The notes: generated from the sequence alone by a model not told the origin. A stretch of 64,000 nt of DNA from Darwinimomas sp045600945 (GCA_045600945.1 JAZRYX010000048.1:1-64000), one strand, 5' to 3'; counted from the stretch's first letter, positions 39,104 to 48,223 are shown. Made by a program: numbers and translations.

Positions 39104-39451
39104 ATGAACGACATAATCAGAGAAATAGAAAACGAGCAGCTTAAGGCCAGCGTTGACGCGTTTTCGGTTGGTGATACCGTAAGGGTACACAACAAGATCA
39201 AAGAAGGTAACCGTGAGAGAATCCAGATTTTCGAGGGAACAGTAGTTAAGCGTCAGAACGGCGGTGCAAGAGAAACTTTCACAGTACGTAAGACCTCAAA
39301 CGGAATCGGTGTTGAAAAGACATGGCCGGTACACAGTCCTTCAGTTGATAAGATTGAAGTAGTACGCAGAGGTAAAGTACGCAGAGCAAGACTTACATAT
39401 CTTCGAGACAGAGTCGGTAAAGCTGCTAAAGTTAAAGAACTTGGCAGATAA
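39104..39451 (+). CDS. rplS: 50S ribosomal protein bL19
   Basis: The 115-residue protein starts at ATG 39104 (MNDIIREIENEQLK) behind AGGAGG; a longer frame from 39056 has no ribosome site. It contains GDTVRVHNKIKEGNRERIQ, FEGTVVKRQNGG and KVRRARLTYLRDRVGKAAK, all L19-typical. It follows trmD in the usual order but has its own promoter, leader and terminator. Confidence 0.97.
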   Translation: MNDIIREIENEQLKASVDAFSVGDTVRVHNKIKEGNRERIQIFEGTVVKRQNGGARETFTVRKTSNGIGVEKTWPVHSPSVDKIEVVRRGKVRRARLTYLRDRVGKAAKVKELGR

Positions 39452-39456
39452 TACAG

Positions 39457-39490
39457 AAAAACGGACGCGGTATTTCCTGCGTCCGTTTTT
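39457..39490 (+). terminator. Rho-independent terminator after rplS
   Basis: AAAAACGGACGC (39457-39468) and GCGTCCGTTTTT (39479-39490) form a perfect 12-bp stem ending in a T-run. Confidence 0.9.
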
Positions 39491-39552
39491 AATCTGGTTG
39501 GTATAAGTAAATGTTTGGACAAAGTTCTGAAGGTATATAAGGAGTAAAATCT

Positions 39553-40983
39553 ATGAAGTTAAGCAGATTTGAAGTCCTCTCTGAAAGCGAGATAAAAAGA
39601 GTTAATGAGGCAGCATTGTCCATTCTGGAAAACACCGGAATGAAAATTATGAGTGATAAAGTCCGCAAGCTTTTAAAAGACGGCGGATGTGACGTTGACG
39701 AGTCAACGAAGATATGTAAATTCCCGAGATCTATCGTTGAGAAATGTCTTAAGCTGGTTCCTGACAAGTTTGATGTATATGACCGTAACGGTAATAAGGC
39801 ACTTACTATCGGGGACGGAAACGTACATTGCGCAGCCGGACATAATGCAGTGTTCTGTATAGACAGCGAGAATTCTGAAAGAAGGTATTCGACTGTTAAA
39901 GATGTAGAAGAATTCGGCATAATTTCTCAGTGGTGTGAGAGCATAGATATTGTCGGTGCTCCGTTAAATCCGTTTGATGTAAGGCCGGAATCGACACTTC
40001 TTCATGCAACCAAAGCACTTTTTAAGACAACAACCAAACCATTGTTCCTTTCAACGGAGAGCGCTAAAGTTGTAGATGCTTTAATCGAAATGATGAAGGC
40101 AATAGGCGGTGAAGATATCGCAGGGAAGCCGAATGCCATATTGCAGCTTTCTCCATCCAGCCCTTTGTTCTGGGGCAAGGATACTGTAGAAGGTTTTACG
40201 GCAGTTGCACAAGCCGGTATCCCTCTGGTCATACTTCCTGAGCCGATGTCAGGTGTCAGTGCACCATACTCAGTTGCCGGACTTTTGACTGAAAATACGA
40301 CCGAGATGTTGAGCGGCGTTGTTATCGCAGAACTTGCCAATCCGGGAACACCACTTATGTACGGTGCTTCCTGGACTACATATGATATGAAGTATTCTGT
40401 TGCAAAGATAGGTGCACCGGAGTCAGCATTGCTTACTGTAGCAGGATGCCAGATGGCAAGATTTTACGGAATGCCGTCACATACGACGGCAACGAACTCG
40501 GATGCCAATACTCACGATGAACATCAGGCATGGGAGTCAGTCACCAACAATCTTATGGCGATGAATGCCGGCAATGATATAGTCATGAATTCCGGAATGT
40601 TTGCATGCGGACTTACGACATCATTGGAACAGCTTGTTATGGATAATGAGATAAACCTCATTAATAAACGACTTATGGCAGGAATCGATGCAAGTGATGA
40701 GATGGTAGCAAAGGATGTCATCGAAGAAGTAGGTCCTTGCGGAAGTTTTCTGATGGAGGACCATACTCTTGATAATCTTTACAGCGGAGAGTTCTGGAAT
40801 CCTACGATTAAGATTAATATGTCTTACGACAAATGGAAAAACGAAGGTTGTCCGTCTGTTGACAAGGCAGCGAGAAAGCTCGTCAATGAGATTCTTGAAA
40901 AAGGAAACCCTGATGCGCTTTGTGCAGATAAAGTGAAGGCATTGGATGATATCATTGATAATTTCGAGAAGGCATGTAAATAA
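39553..40983 (+). CDS. MttB-family (COG5598) methyltransferase, non-pyrrolysine type
   Basis: The 476-residue protein belongs to the trimethylamine methyltransferase MttB superfamily: an N-terminal ALSILENTGMKIMSDKVRKLL block, HCAAGHNAVFCIDSE, ILPEPMSGVSAPYSVAGLL and a TIM-barrel C-terminal half. The frame has no internal TAG, so it is a non-pyrrolysine homologue. Characterised members demethylate glycine betaine, proline betaine, carnitine or similar quaternary amines, passing the methyl group to a corrinoid protein. No corrinoid protein, activase or pyl gene is adjacent, so substrate and partner are unknown. AAGGAG precedes the start. It is inserted between rplS and lepB and its stop overlaps lepB by one base. 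Confidence 0.85.
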   Translation: MKLSRFEVLSESEIKRVNEAALSILENTGMKIMSDKVRKLLKDGGCDVDESTKICKFPRSIVEKCLKLVPDKFDVYDRNGNKALTIGDGNVHCAAGHNAVFCIDSENSERRYSTVKDVEEFGIISQWCESIDIVGAPLNPFDVRPESTLLHATKALFKTTTKPLFLSTESAKVVDALIEMMKAIGGEDIAGKPNAILQLSPSSPLFWGKDTVEGFTAVAQAGIPLVILPEPMSGVSAPYSVAGLLTENTTEMLSGVVIAELANPGTPLMYGASWTTYDMKYSVAKIGAPESALLTVAGCQMARFYGMPSHTTATNSDANTHDEHQAWESVTNNLMAMNAGNDIVMNSGMFACGLTTSLEQLVMDNEINLINKRLMAGIDASDEMVAKDVIEEVGPCGSFLMEDHTLDNLYSGEFWNPTIKINMSYDKWKNEGCPSVDKAARKLVNEILEKGNPDALCADKVKALDDIIDNFEKACK

Positions 40984-41558
40984 TGTCTGAGTCAACAACA
41001 TACAGAACCATATTGCTTTTGATAGTGCATGTAATCGCTGTTATATCGATTGCATGGTTCTTGGTGTGGGGATACGGCCAGAGCCAGGTTATGGTTGGTC
41101 AATCGATGCAGCCTACTCTGGAACCCGGGGATACGGTTGCCGTAAACAGAATTGTTTATCATTTTTCAAACCCGGAGAGATATGATCTCATAGCTTACTA
41201 TATGGAGGATGTCATAGCTGATGATTATGAGAACAAGGAAGAGGATATCATAGCACCTGAGGTAACGATAAAGAGGATAATCGGTCTGCCGGGAGAAACT
41301 GTAAGGATAGCAGACGGAAAAGTTTATATCGACGGGAAGATACTTTCTGATAATCCGGACTATGATAACATTTCCCTGGCAGGCATCGCGTCAAAGCCGG
41401 TAACGCTTAAAGATGACGAATATTTCGTTGTCGGAGACAATAGAAAAGCAAGTGAAGATTCGAGATACGAAAAGATAGGAAACATCGCGAAGTATAGAAT
41501 AATCGGAAAGGTGTGGTTCAGAAGCAAACCTTTCAAGAAATTCGGCAGGATAGAATAG
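40983..41558 (+). CDS. lepB: Signal peptidase I
   Basis: The 191-residue protein has one N-terminal transmembrane helix (about 10-30), the catalytic Ser41 in VGQSMQPTLEPGD, the catalytic Lys97 in TIKRIIGLPGETV, and the conserved end VVGDNRKASEDSR. It cleaves signal peptides of exported proteins. Its start overlaps the methyltransferase stop by one base and its stop abuts rbgA. Confidence 0.96.
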   Translation: MSESTTYRTILLLIVHVIAVISIAWFLVWGYGQSQVMVGQSMQPTLEPGDTVAVNRIVYHFSNPERYDLIAYYMEDVIADDYENKEEDIIAPEVTIKRIIGLPGETVRIADGKVYIDGKILSDNPDYDNISLAGIASKPVTLKDDEYFVVGDNRKASEDSRYEKIGNIAKYRIIGKVWFRSKPFKKFGRIE

Positions 41559-42413
41559 ATGAAGATACAGTGGTACCCCGGTCATATGACCAAGGCAATA
41601 AGAAATATGCAGGAGGATGTAAAAATCATCGATCTCATAATAGAGATGGTTGATGCAAGAGCACCTTTAGCAACCCGCAATCCGGATGTCGATAAGCTTG
41701 GGCAGGGTAAAGGCAGGATAATAGTCCTGAATAAATCCGACATGGCTGATGAGAAATCCAATAAGCTCTGGAGAGATTATTTTATCTCTCAGGGTTTTGA
41801 ATGTATGTACATGGATTCACGTAAGAAAGCTGATATGCGTGAACTGATGTCTTGCATAGACAGAGCATCAGCTGCAAAGAGAGAAAAAGACAGGGTACGC
41901 GGTATCATAAATCGCCCCGTAAGGGCGATGGTTGCAGGTATACCCAATGTCGGAAAGTCCACTCTTATCAACACTATTGCGGGAAAGAGCGCGGCAAAGA
42001 CCGGCAATAAGCCGGGTGTCACAAAAGGAAATCAGTGGATAAGGCTGAATAAGCAGATAGAACTGCTTGATACTCCCGGAATACTTTGGCCTAAGTTCGA
42101 GGACGAGCATGTCGGGGAAATGATTGCATACATCGGTTCGGTCAATGATCTTATAGTAAATACATCGGAACTTTCAGAATGTCTCGGAAAGTGGATGCTT
42201 AATAATAAACCGGATGAACTTAAAAGCAGCTATGGAAAAAACGGTGAATACGAAATCAAAGATTACATTAGTCTGATGGATGCAATAGTCAGATCCCGCG
42301 GATGTCTGAGACCGGGCGGTGAACCGGATTACGATAAAGCCGAGAACATACTGATCAATGATTTCCGGAGCGGCAGGCTCGGACGTATAACGCTGGAGAG
42401 AGTTCCGGAATAA
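41559..42413 (+). CDS. rbgA: Ribosome biogenesis GTPase RbgA (YlqF)
   Basis: The 284-residue circularly permuted GTPase shows G4 (NKSDMAD) before G1 (GIPNVGKST) and G3 (DTPGILWPKFE). It begins IQWYPGHMTKAIRNM, as RbgA does. It is required for late 50S subunit assembly. It sits between lepB and rnhB, the conserved Firmicute order. Confidence 0.96.
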   Translation: MKIQWYPGHMTKAIRNMQEDVKIIDLIIEMVDARAPLATRNPDVDKLGQGKGRIIVLNKSDMADEKSNKLWRDYFISQGFECMYMDSRKKADMRELMSCIDRASAAKREKDRVRGIINRPVRAMVAGIPNVGKSTLINTIAGKSAAKTGNKPGVTKGNQWIRLNKQIELLDTPGILWPKFEDEHVGEMIAYIGSVNDLIVNTSELSECLGKWMLNNKPDELKSSYGKNGEYEIKDYISLMDAIVRSRGCLRPGGEPDYDKAENILINDFRSGRLGRITLERVPE

Positions 42414-42445
42414 TCCGAATAGTCTCCATATAATCAGGAGTATAT

Positions 42446-43090
42446 ATGACAGAAGAAAAGCTTACAAAGGAGCGCGAGAGACTTAAACTCATGCGCGAAT
42501 TTGAAGAGAAATATTCAAAAGATTACAGGATAATCTGTGGCATAGATGAAGCAGGACGCGGACCGCTTGCCGGTCCCGTTTGTGCCGGCGCGTGTATACT
42601 GCCGGCAGATTGTGAAATCCTGTATCTAAATGATTCTAAGAAATTAAGCGAGAAACGCAGAGAAGAGTTATTTGTCGAAATCAAGGAAAAAGCTGTTTCG
42701 TGGGCTGTAGGAATAGTTGACAATAATGTCATAGATGAGATCAACATATTGCAGGCGACTTACAGGGCAATGAGAAGCGCCATCAGTCAGCTTAATGCAG
42801 AACCGGATCTGCTTCTTAATGATGCCGTCACGATACCGGAGATCGATATACGTCAGGTCGGTATCGTAAAGGGAGACGCAAAGTCCGTAAGCATTGCAGC
42901 CGCAAGCATACTTGCAAAGGTGACGAGGGATCATCTGATGACGGAGTATGATAAGGTATATCCGCAATACGGATTTGCTAAACATAAGGGATATGGGACT
43001 GCACAGCATATGGCTGCAATCCGTGAGTTTGGCCTGACACCGATTCACAGGAGAAGTTTCATTACGGATAAGGTTTTGGGAAAAGCATAG
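42446..43090 (+). CDS. rnhB: Ribonuclease HII
   Basis: The 214-residue protein contains ICGIDEAGRGPLAGPVCAGA (catalytic Asp-Glu about 34-35), LNDSKKLSEKRREEL, GDAKSVSIAAASILAKVTRD and KHKGYGTAQHM. It removes ribonucleotides from DNA. An N-terminal charged extension (about 1-28) precedes the catalytic domain. Confidence 0.96.
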   Translation: MTEEKLTKERERLKLMREFEEKYSKDYRIICGIDEAGRGPLAGPVCAGACILPADCEILYLNDSKKLSEKRREELFVEIKEKAVSWAVGIVDNNVIDEINILQATYRAMRSAISQLNAEPDLLLNDAVTIPEIDIRQVGIVKGDAKSVSIAAASILAKVTRDHLMTEYDKVYPQYGFAKHKGYGTAQHMAAIREFGLTPIHRRSFITDKVLGKA

Positions 43091-43114
43091 GAATCAGAAC
43101 GGCTCCGAAAACTA

Positions 43115-43477
43115 TTGAATAAGAGGACTATAGGAACTCAGTATGAGAGTCAGGCATGCAATTATTTAACAGGCATAGGAATGCATGTCATTGAAAGAAA
43201 CTACCGCATAAGAACCGGAGAAATCGATATAGTTGCAAGAGACGGACGGTCGCTGGTGTTTGTTGAAGTTAAGTACAGAAAAAACTGTGCGGCCGGTAAA
43301 TCACTTGATGCGGTTGACTTCAGAAAACGTATGCAGATAATTAAAGTTGCAAAAAACTATTTGTATATGAATCACATTCCGGAGTGTGTTTCCGTGCGAT
43401 TTGATTGTATCGGAATAGATGACGGTAAGATAACATATATTAAAAATGCATTTGATTCAACAGGAAGTGTGAACTGA
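43115..43477 (+). CDS. YraN-family (UPF0102) endonuclease-like protein
   Basis: The 120-residue protein has the UPF0102 restriction-endonuclease-like motif: GTQYESQACNYL, NYRIRTGEIDIVARDG (catalytic Glu-Asp) and LVFVEVKYRKN (ExK). The role is unknown; it is commonly next to rnhB. The start appears to be TTG 43115 with no strong ribosome site, the only start codon before the conserved motif, so weak translation is expected. It overlaps nudC by one base. Confidence 0.85.
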   Translation: MNKRTIGTQYESQACNYLTGIGMHVIERNYRIRTGEIDIVARDGRSLVFVEVKYRKNCAAGKSLDAVDFRKRMQIIKVAKNYLYMNHIPECVSVRFDCIGIDDGKITYIKNAFDSTGSVN

Positions 43478-44319
43478 TGATACAGGATATTTATCCAAAG
43501 AAACTTAATAATCAGTATGATATAAAGGAACCTGAGCAAGGTTCATATATTATTTTTGTTCAGAAAGACAAGCTGCTTTGTAAAATCGATGGAGGACAGT
43601 TGTCGATACCGACTTATAAAGAGGCCAATATAGACGATTGCAGATATCTTATCAAAATTGATTCAGATATGTTTTTCTCTTCGTGGGACGCATCTGCGAT
43701 ATCCGTGCTCGAGTCAGACGGATATGTTTTTCACAACATTAAGGAGCTGCGTACGACACAGCCGGAATGGCTTAAATTCGGGGCATTGACAGCATTTTCT
43801 TTTGCAAGCTGGTATGAGAAGAGCAGATACTGCGGACGCTGCGGTTCATTTATGAATCATAGTGAGACAGAGAGAGCCATGATTTGTCCGGATTGCGGGA
43901 ATCTGGTTTATCCAAAGATATGTCCTGTTGTAATCGTCGGTGTCATTCATGATGATACCATACTGCTGACAAAGTATAAGGACAGGATGCGTTTTGATAA
44001 ATACGCGCTGATTGCCGGTTTCGCCGAGATAGGTGAGACGATAGAGCAGACGGTTGAACGTGAGGTATTTGAAGAAACCGGAATAAAGGTTAAGAATCTT
44101 AAGTTTTACAAGAGTCAGCCATGGGCGTTTTCAGACTCGCTGCTTATGGGATTTTTCTGTGAGCTTGATGGAGATAAGGGACCTCATCCGGACGGAGTTG
44201 AGCTTGGATTTGCGGATTGGATGACGCGTGATAAGGTGCCCGCTCTGCAGGATAATGTCGCCTTAACGGCTGAGATGATGGACTTGTTCAAGCGAAAAGG
44301 CAGAGAAGTATTGAAGTAA
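43477..44319 (+). CDS. nudC: NADH pyrophosphatase (NudC-like Nudix hydrolase)
   Basis: The 280-residue protein has an N-terminal domain, a four-cysteine zinc ribbon (YCGRCG ... CPDCGN, about 119-144) and a Nudix box (GFAEIGETIEQTVEREV continuing to FEETGI, about 182-204), followed by SQPWAFSDSLLMGF, the NudC-specific motif. It hydrolyses NADH and can remove NAD caps from RNA in E. coli. It is the third gene of the rnhB-yraN-nudC run. Confidence 0.92.
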   Translation: MIQDIYPKKLNNQYDIKEPEQGSYIIFVQKDKLLCKIDGGQLSIPTYKEANIDDCRYLIKIDSDMFFSSWDASAISVLESDGYVFHNIKELRTTQPEWLKFGALTAFSFASWYEKSRYCGRCGSFMNHSETERAMICPDCGNLVYPKICPVVIVGVIHDDTILLTKYKDRMRFDKYALIAGFAEIGETIEQTVEREVFEETGIKVKNLKFYKSQPWAFSDSLLMGFFCELDGDKGPHPDGVELGFADWMTRDKVPALQDNVALTAEMMDLFKRKGREVLK

Positions 44320-44329
44320 AGGAGAGCAT

Positions 44330-44881
44330 ATGAATAGCGGTATCGTGGCTGCTGTGATAATCGCCGCAGCAACATTTATTCTTCAGAAAACACTGGGTAA
44401 TTTGATAAGTGGATTGGTTTTGCTTATTACACACCCGTTTAAAAAAGGAGATAAAGTTGTCATCAAAAATGAGAAGGGCGAACTTGTCTCCGGTAAGGTA
44501 GTAGGCATGAGTCTTTTATATATTAAGATTCAGGTTTATAACAGAGATGTTATGATCATCCCGACATCACTTATGGATCAGTTCACCGTAGTGAACAGTG
44601 ATTTTAAGCAGGGAGTTAATCATACGGAGTATCTGAGATTCACCCCTGATTCTGATCACAGAAAGGCAGTTGCCATCATAAAAGAAGTTCTTATAAATGA
44701 TGAAAGAACACAGAACAAGCCGGATAATACGGATGTTATATGTAAATTCGATAACGGATTATTGGTTATCCACTATAATGTGCGCACGGAAAACGTAGAT
44801 AAGTCTTTCGAAGTCTGCAGTGACATCTGTGAAGAACTGCTTGAAAGATTTGAAAAAGAAGATAATATAACGATCAAGTGA
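44330..44881 (+). CDS. Small MscS-like mechanosensitive channel domain protein
   Basis: The 183-residue protein has a single strong hydrophobic segment (about 4-36) like the pore helix TM3 of MscS, then the MscS beta domain (FKKGDKVVIKNEKGELVSGKV, VYNRDVMIIPTSLMDQF) and an alpha/beta C-terminal domain. The usual TM1-TM2 sensors are missing, so channel activity is uncertain. AAAGGAG precedes the start; 10 bp after nudC and 10 bp before the phosphatase gene. Confidence 0.75.
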   Translation: MNSGIVAAVIIAAATFILQKTLGNLISGLVLLITHPFKKGDKVVIKNEKGELVSGKVVGMSLLYIKIQVYNRDVMIIPTSLMDQFTVVNSDFKQGVNHTEYLRFTPDSDHRKAVAIIKEVLINDERTQNKPDNTDVICKFDNGLLVIHYNVRTENVDKSFEVCSDICEELLERFEKEDNITIK

Positions 44882-44891
44882 CGGAGGAATC

Positions 44892-45530
44892 ATGAAAATA
44901 TATATTATAAGACATGGCGAGACAGAGGCTAACGCTCAGGGATTCATGCAGGGCTGGAGTGACGGGCCGCTTAACGAAGACGGGATAAAGCTGGCACAGA
45001 TAACGGGGGAAAAACTTAAGGGAATAAGATTTGATGCTGCGTTTTCTTCCCCGCTTAAGAGGGCTAAGGAAACTGCAGAACTTGTACTAAAAGCCAGCGA
45101 TAATGATTGTCCGTTATACCTTGATGACAGAATCAAAGAAATCAATATGGGAGATTATGAGGGACGTAATTTTAAAAGAGAATTGCTCACCGGAGTAAAG
45201 GAATTCCTTATTAATCCCATTGATGTCGGGAGTTTTCCGGGTGGAGAGTCCATCAATGAGACCATGGACAGAACGCAGGCGTTTTTGAAAGAACTGGCAA
45301 CTAAGGATTATAATACGATTCTTGTATCTACTCATGGTTGTGCGGTTCGCTGTATGCTGAACTTCCTTTATGATGATCCTTCGGATTTCTGGCATGGACA
45401 GGTACCCCTTAACTGCTGTATCAATATAGTTGAGACCGAAGACGGGAAGTTGAAACTTACAGATGAGGATCTGATCCTGTATGAAAAATCGTTGTGCGTT
45501 GACAGATATGCAATAGATGATTGTAAGTGA
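44892..45530 (+). CDS. Histidine phosphatase family protein (phosphoglycerate mutase-like)
   Basis: The 212-residue protein starts KIYIIRHGETEANAQG (catalytic RHG) and has FSSPLKRAKETAELVL, INMGDYEGRNF, and STHGCAVRCMLNFL (second His). It is closest in pattern to cofactor-independent phosphatases of the CobC/GpmB group; the substrate is unknown. AACGGAGGA precedes the start; a strong terminator follows. Confidence 0.82.
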   Translation: MKIYIIRHGETEANAQGFMQGWSDGPLNEDGIKLAQITGEKLKGIRFDAAFSSPLKRAKETAELVLKASDNDCPLYLDDRIKEINMGDYEGRNFKRELLTGVKEFLINPIDVGSFPGGESINETMDRTQAFLKELATKDYNTILVSTHGCAVRCMLNFLYDDPSDFWHGQVPLNCCINIVETEDGKLKLTDEDLILYEKSLCVDRYAIDDCK

Positions 45531-45537
45531 TTAATAT

Positions 45538-45573
45538 AAAAAGAGTGCGAACTTTTCTGCTCGCACTCTTTTT
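45538..45573. terminator. Bidirectional terminator between the phosphatase gene and prs
   Basis: AAAAAGAGTGCGA (45538-45550) and TCGCACTCTTTTT (45561-45573) form a perfect 13-bp stem with a T-run on either strand, so it can serve both convergent genes. Confidence 0.9.
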
Positions 45574-45588
45574 GGTATAAGAATATGA

Positions 45589-46800
45589 TTAAACGATTTT
45601 GCCGATGTAATCATATTTATCTTTGATTCTATTTCGTACGAAATTCTGGATCTTAACTGTAGGCTGAAGTTCATTTGAAACAGGTGCATCATGGTTAAAG
45701 TAGTTGATGATAGCTGCCAGATAACGACTCATATCAGCCTCAAGATACCATTTTCTTGTAAGAATCTCAGGGTTTCTGTAGTTTAAGTTAGTGGTAATAA
45801 CATAATCAATGAAACCATCTTCATATGCTTTGTCAAATGCATCCAGTCCGTTTGTGAATAAACCGAAAGTCGTGCAGACAATTACTCTTTTTGCCAGTCT
45901 TTGTTTGAGAGCCTTTGCCGTGTCTATCATACTTTCTCCGGATGAAATCATATCATCTACGATGATGACATCTTTTCCGGCAACATTTGCTCCGAGGAAC
46001 TCATGGGCTACGATCGGGTTGCGTCCGTTTACAACTCTTGAGTAATCACGTCTCTTATAAAACATACCCATATCTACTTCAAGGTTATTTGCAAGATATA
46101 CGGCTCTGTCCATGGCACCTTCGTCAGGGCTTATGCACATAAGATGATCTCTGTCGAGAATAATATCACTTACATTGTTGAATATAGTCTTTACGAACTG
46201 GTAGGTAGGCATCAGATTATCAAAACCTGTAAGAGGTGTGGCGTTCTGTACCCGGGGATCATGAGCATCTACCGTAATGATATTATGAACTCCCATATCA
46301 TGAAGCTCCTGAAGAGCTATAGCACAGTCAAGGGACTCACGACCTGAACGTTTATGCTGTCTTGATTCATACAGGAATGGCATGATAACGGTAATTCTTT
46401 TTGCGTGCGCAGCACTTGCGGCTATGACACGTTTTAGATTCTGATAATGATCGTCGGGAGACATGTGATTTTTATGTCCGTTTACTGTATACTCGATAGA
46501 ATGATTGGTAACATCGACCATGATATACAGGTCGCTTCCGCGAGTAGATTCGTTGATTAAAGCCTTTCCTTCACCGGTACCGAAACGGGGAGTTATTGCC
46601 TCAATAAGATAAGACTCCTTGTCATAATCGCTGTAATGAAGATTTCTTACCAGAGAATTATCATCATAGTGTTTTTTACTGCGATACTCGACAATATGCT
46701 GGTCTATCAGACCGGCAATTTCCTTGCAACCGTCAAGGGCGATTATTTTTAGAGGAGCGACAGGCAGTCTGTCTTTCCAGCTGAAATCTGCGGGCATCAT
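45589..46800 (-). CDS. prs: Ribose-phosphate pyrophosphokinase (long variant)
   Basis: The 403-residue protein is a PRPP synthetase: PFLYESRQHKRSGRESLDCAIA (ATP/metal region, about 143-164), TVDAHDPRVQ, and VIIVDDMISSGESM (PRPP loop, about 280-293). It is about 85 residues longer than the common approximately 315-residue Prs, with an extended N-terminus and a C-terminal extension after the core (RKWYLEADMSRYLAAIIN), and it differs at many usually conserved positions. It provides PRPP for nucleotides, His and Trp. AGGAAGGTG precedes the start. It is the only minus-strand gene in the right half of the window. Confidence 0.88.
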   Translation of the reverse strand: MMPADFSWKDRLPVAPLKIIALDGCKEIAGLIDQHIVEYRSKKHYDDNSLVRNLHYSDYDKESYLIEAITPRFGTGEGKALINESTRGSDLYIMVDVTNHSIEYTVNGHKNHMSPDDHYQNLKRVIAASAAHAKRITVIMPFLYESRQHKRSGRESLDCAIALQELHDMGVHNIITVDAHDPRVQNATPLTGFDNLMPTYQFVKTIFNNVSDIILDRDHLMCISPDEGAMDRAVYLANNLEVDMGMFYKRRDYSRVVNGRNPIVAHEFLGANVAGKDVIIVDDMISSGESMIDTAKALKQRLAKRVIVCTTFGLFTNGLDAFDKAYEDGFIDYVITTNLNYRNPEILTRKWYLEADMSRYLAAIINYFNHDAPVSNELQPTVKIQNFVRNRIKDKYDYIGKIV

Positions 46801-46827
46801 GACACCTTCCTAATACTATTTTTCTAT

Positions 46828-46856
46828 AATATAACACTACCAATTTATCGGCGCAA
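46828..46856 (-). promoter_or_regulatory. Promoter of prs
   Basis: On the minus strand TTGCGC (46856-46851), 17-bp spacer, TATATT (46833-46828), with TGT directly before the -10. Confidence 0.6.
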
Positions 46857-46871
46857 TATCTTGTTGTAATC

Positions 46872-46900
46872 TTTACATTTCCGACGATAAATCGTAAAAT
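46872..46900 (+). promoter_or_regulatory. Promoter of the DUF512 gene, near-leaderless
   Basis: TTTACA (46872-46877), 17-bp spacer, TAAAAT (46895-46900). Transcription would begin near 46907, about three bases before ATG 46910; no ribosome site fits between. Confidence 0.6.
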
Positions 46901-46909
46901 ATTGTGGGT

Positions 46910-48223
46910 ATGTTTGAGCAAAATGGACATAAGATATTGTCGGTTGTACCCGACTCTATAGCCGATCAGCTTGGCGTTGCAGCAGGCGATAGGCTTATTA
47001 GTATTGACGGCAAAGTTATTGAGGACATACTGGACTACAGAATGCTGATCAATTCACCTAAAATGCTCATGCTTATCGAAAAGGAAAACGGCGAACAGTG
47101 GGAACTTGATATCGAACATGATTATGAGGATCCTGGTCTTGAGTTCGGTGAGGGGCTCATGAGTGATTACAGGAGATGTCATAATAACTGTATCTTTTGC
47201 TTTATAGACCAGATGCCCAAAGGCATGAGGGATACGCTTTACTTTAAGGATGATGATTCGCGGCTGAGTTTTCTTCAGGGTAATTATGTCACGCTGACGA
47301 ATATGAAAGATCATGATATAGACCGTATCATAAATTACAGATTGTCCCCGATCAATATTTCCGTTCATACGACGAACCCGGAGCTTCGTTGCAGGATGCT
47401 GGGCAACCGCTTTGCAGGGGAGTCATTAAAGTATATTGATAAACTTTATTATGCCGGAATAGTAATGAACGGACAGATAGTGATGTGTCCCGGATGGAAT
47501 GACGGCGAGGAACTTAAGCGGACTATAAACGATATGCTTAAGTGGGCTCCCGTTATGGAAAGTGTCAGCATCGTCCCGATCGGTATGACGAAATATCGTG
47601 ATAATCTTGCAAAGATAGATCCGGTAGATAAAAAGACTGCAGAGGAAACAATAGAGATTGTCGAGCATTTTCAGAAAATCGCGAAAGAAAAGTACGACAT
47701 TCACTTTGTTCATGCCAGTGATGAATTATACCTTCTTGCGGAACGTGATTTGCCGGCAGAAGAGTCATATGACGGTTATCTGCAAATCGAGAACGGCGTG
47801 GGTATGTTGAGACTCTTTATAGAGGAATCAAATGATGCCATAAGTGATCTGAAAACATGTGATGAAGACGGTGAGATATCAGTTGCAACGGGCAAACTGG
47901 CATATCCGGTTCTGAAAAAAGTAATTGATAAAGTCGGAACAATCTGCCCAAATAAGAAAGTACATCTCTACGAGATAAGAAATGACTTTTTCGGAGAGTC
48001 TATAACGGTCTCGGGACTTATTACAGGGCAGGATATCATAAATCAGTTAAAGGGGAAGCCGCTCGGAAAAGCATTGTACCTTCCGGTCAATATGTTCCGA
48101 AGCGGAGAGGAAGTATTTCTTGACGATACGACAAGAGAAGAGGTTGAAAACCGTCTCGGAGTCAGTGTACGTATACAGGAAGCGTCAGGATATGACTTTA
48201 TAAAAGATATAGTTAATTCGTGA
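46910..48223 (+). CDS. DUF512 family protein with PDZ domain and radical-SAM-like cysteine motif
   Basis: The 437-residue protein has an N-terminal PDZ-like domain (about 1-60; VVPDSIADQLGVAAGDRLISIDG), then RRCHNNCIFCFIDQMPKG with a CxxxCxxC cluster typical of radical SAM [4Fe-4S] enzymes, followed by the DUF512 domain (about 200-430). The family is widespread in Clostridia and cyanobacteria, usually beside der as here, but its reaction is unknown. I chose ATG 46910; GTG 46904 would add two residues but lies upstream of the predicted transcription start. The der gene follows 8 bp later. Confidence 0.85.
   Translation: MFEQNGHKILSVVPDSIADQLGVAAGDRLISIDGKVIEDILDYRMLINSPKMLMLIEKENGEQWELDIEHDYEDPGLEFGEGLMSDYRRCHNNCIFCFIDQMPKGMRDTLYFKDDDSRLSFLQGNYVTLTNMKDHDIDRIINYRLSPINISVHTTNPELRCRMLGNRFAGESLKYIDKLYYAGIVMNGQIVMCPGWNDGEELKRTINDMLKWAPVMESVSIVPIGMTKYRDNLAKIDPVDKKTAEETIEIVEHFQKIAKEKYDIHFVHASDELYLLAERDLPAEESYDGYLQIENGVGMLRLFIEESNDAISDLKTCDEDGEISVATGKLAYPVLKKVIDKVGTICPNKKVHLYEIRNDFFGESITVSGLITGQDIINQLKGKPLGKALYLPVNMFRSGEEVFLDDTTREEVENRLGVSVRIQEASGYDFIKDIVNS

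Noticed and set aside
39553..40983. Pyrrolysine-containing MttB
   Set aside because: The frame is open throughout without an internal TAG, and no pyl genes are nearby.
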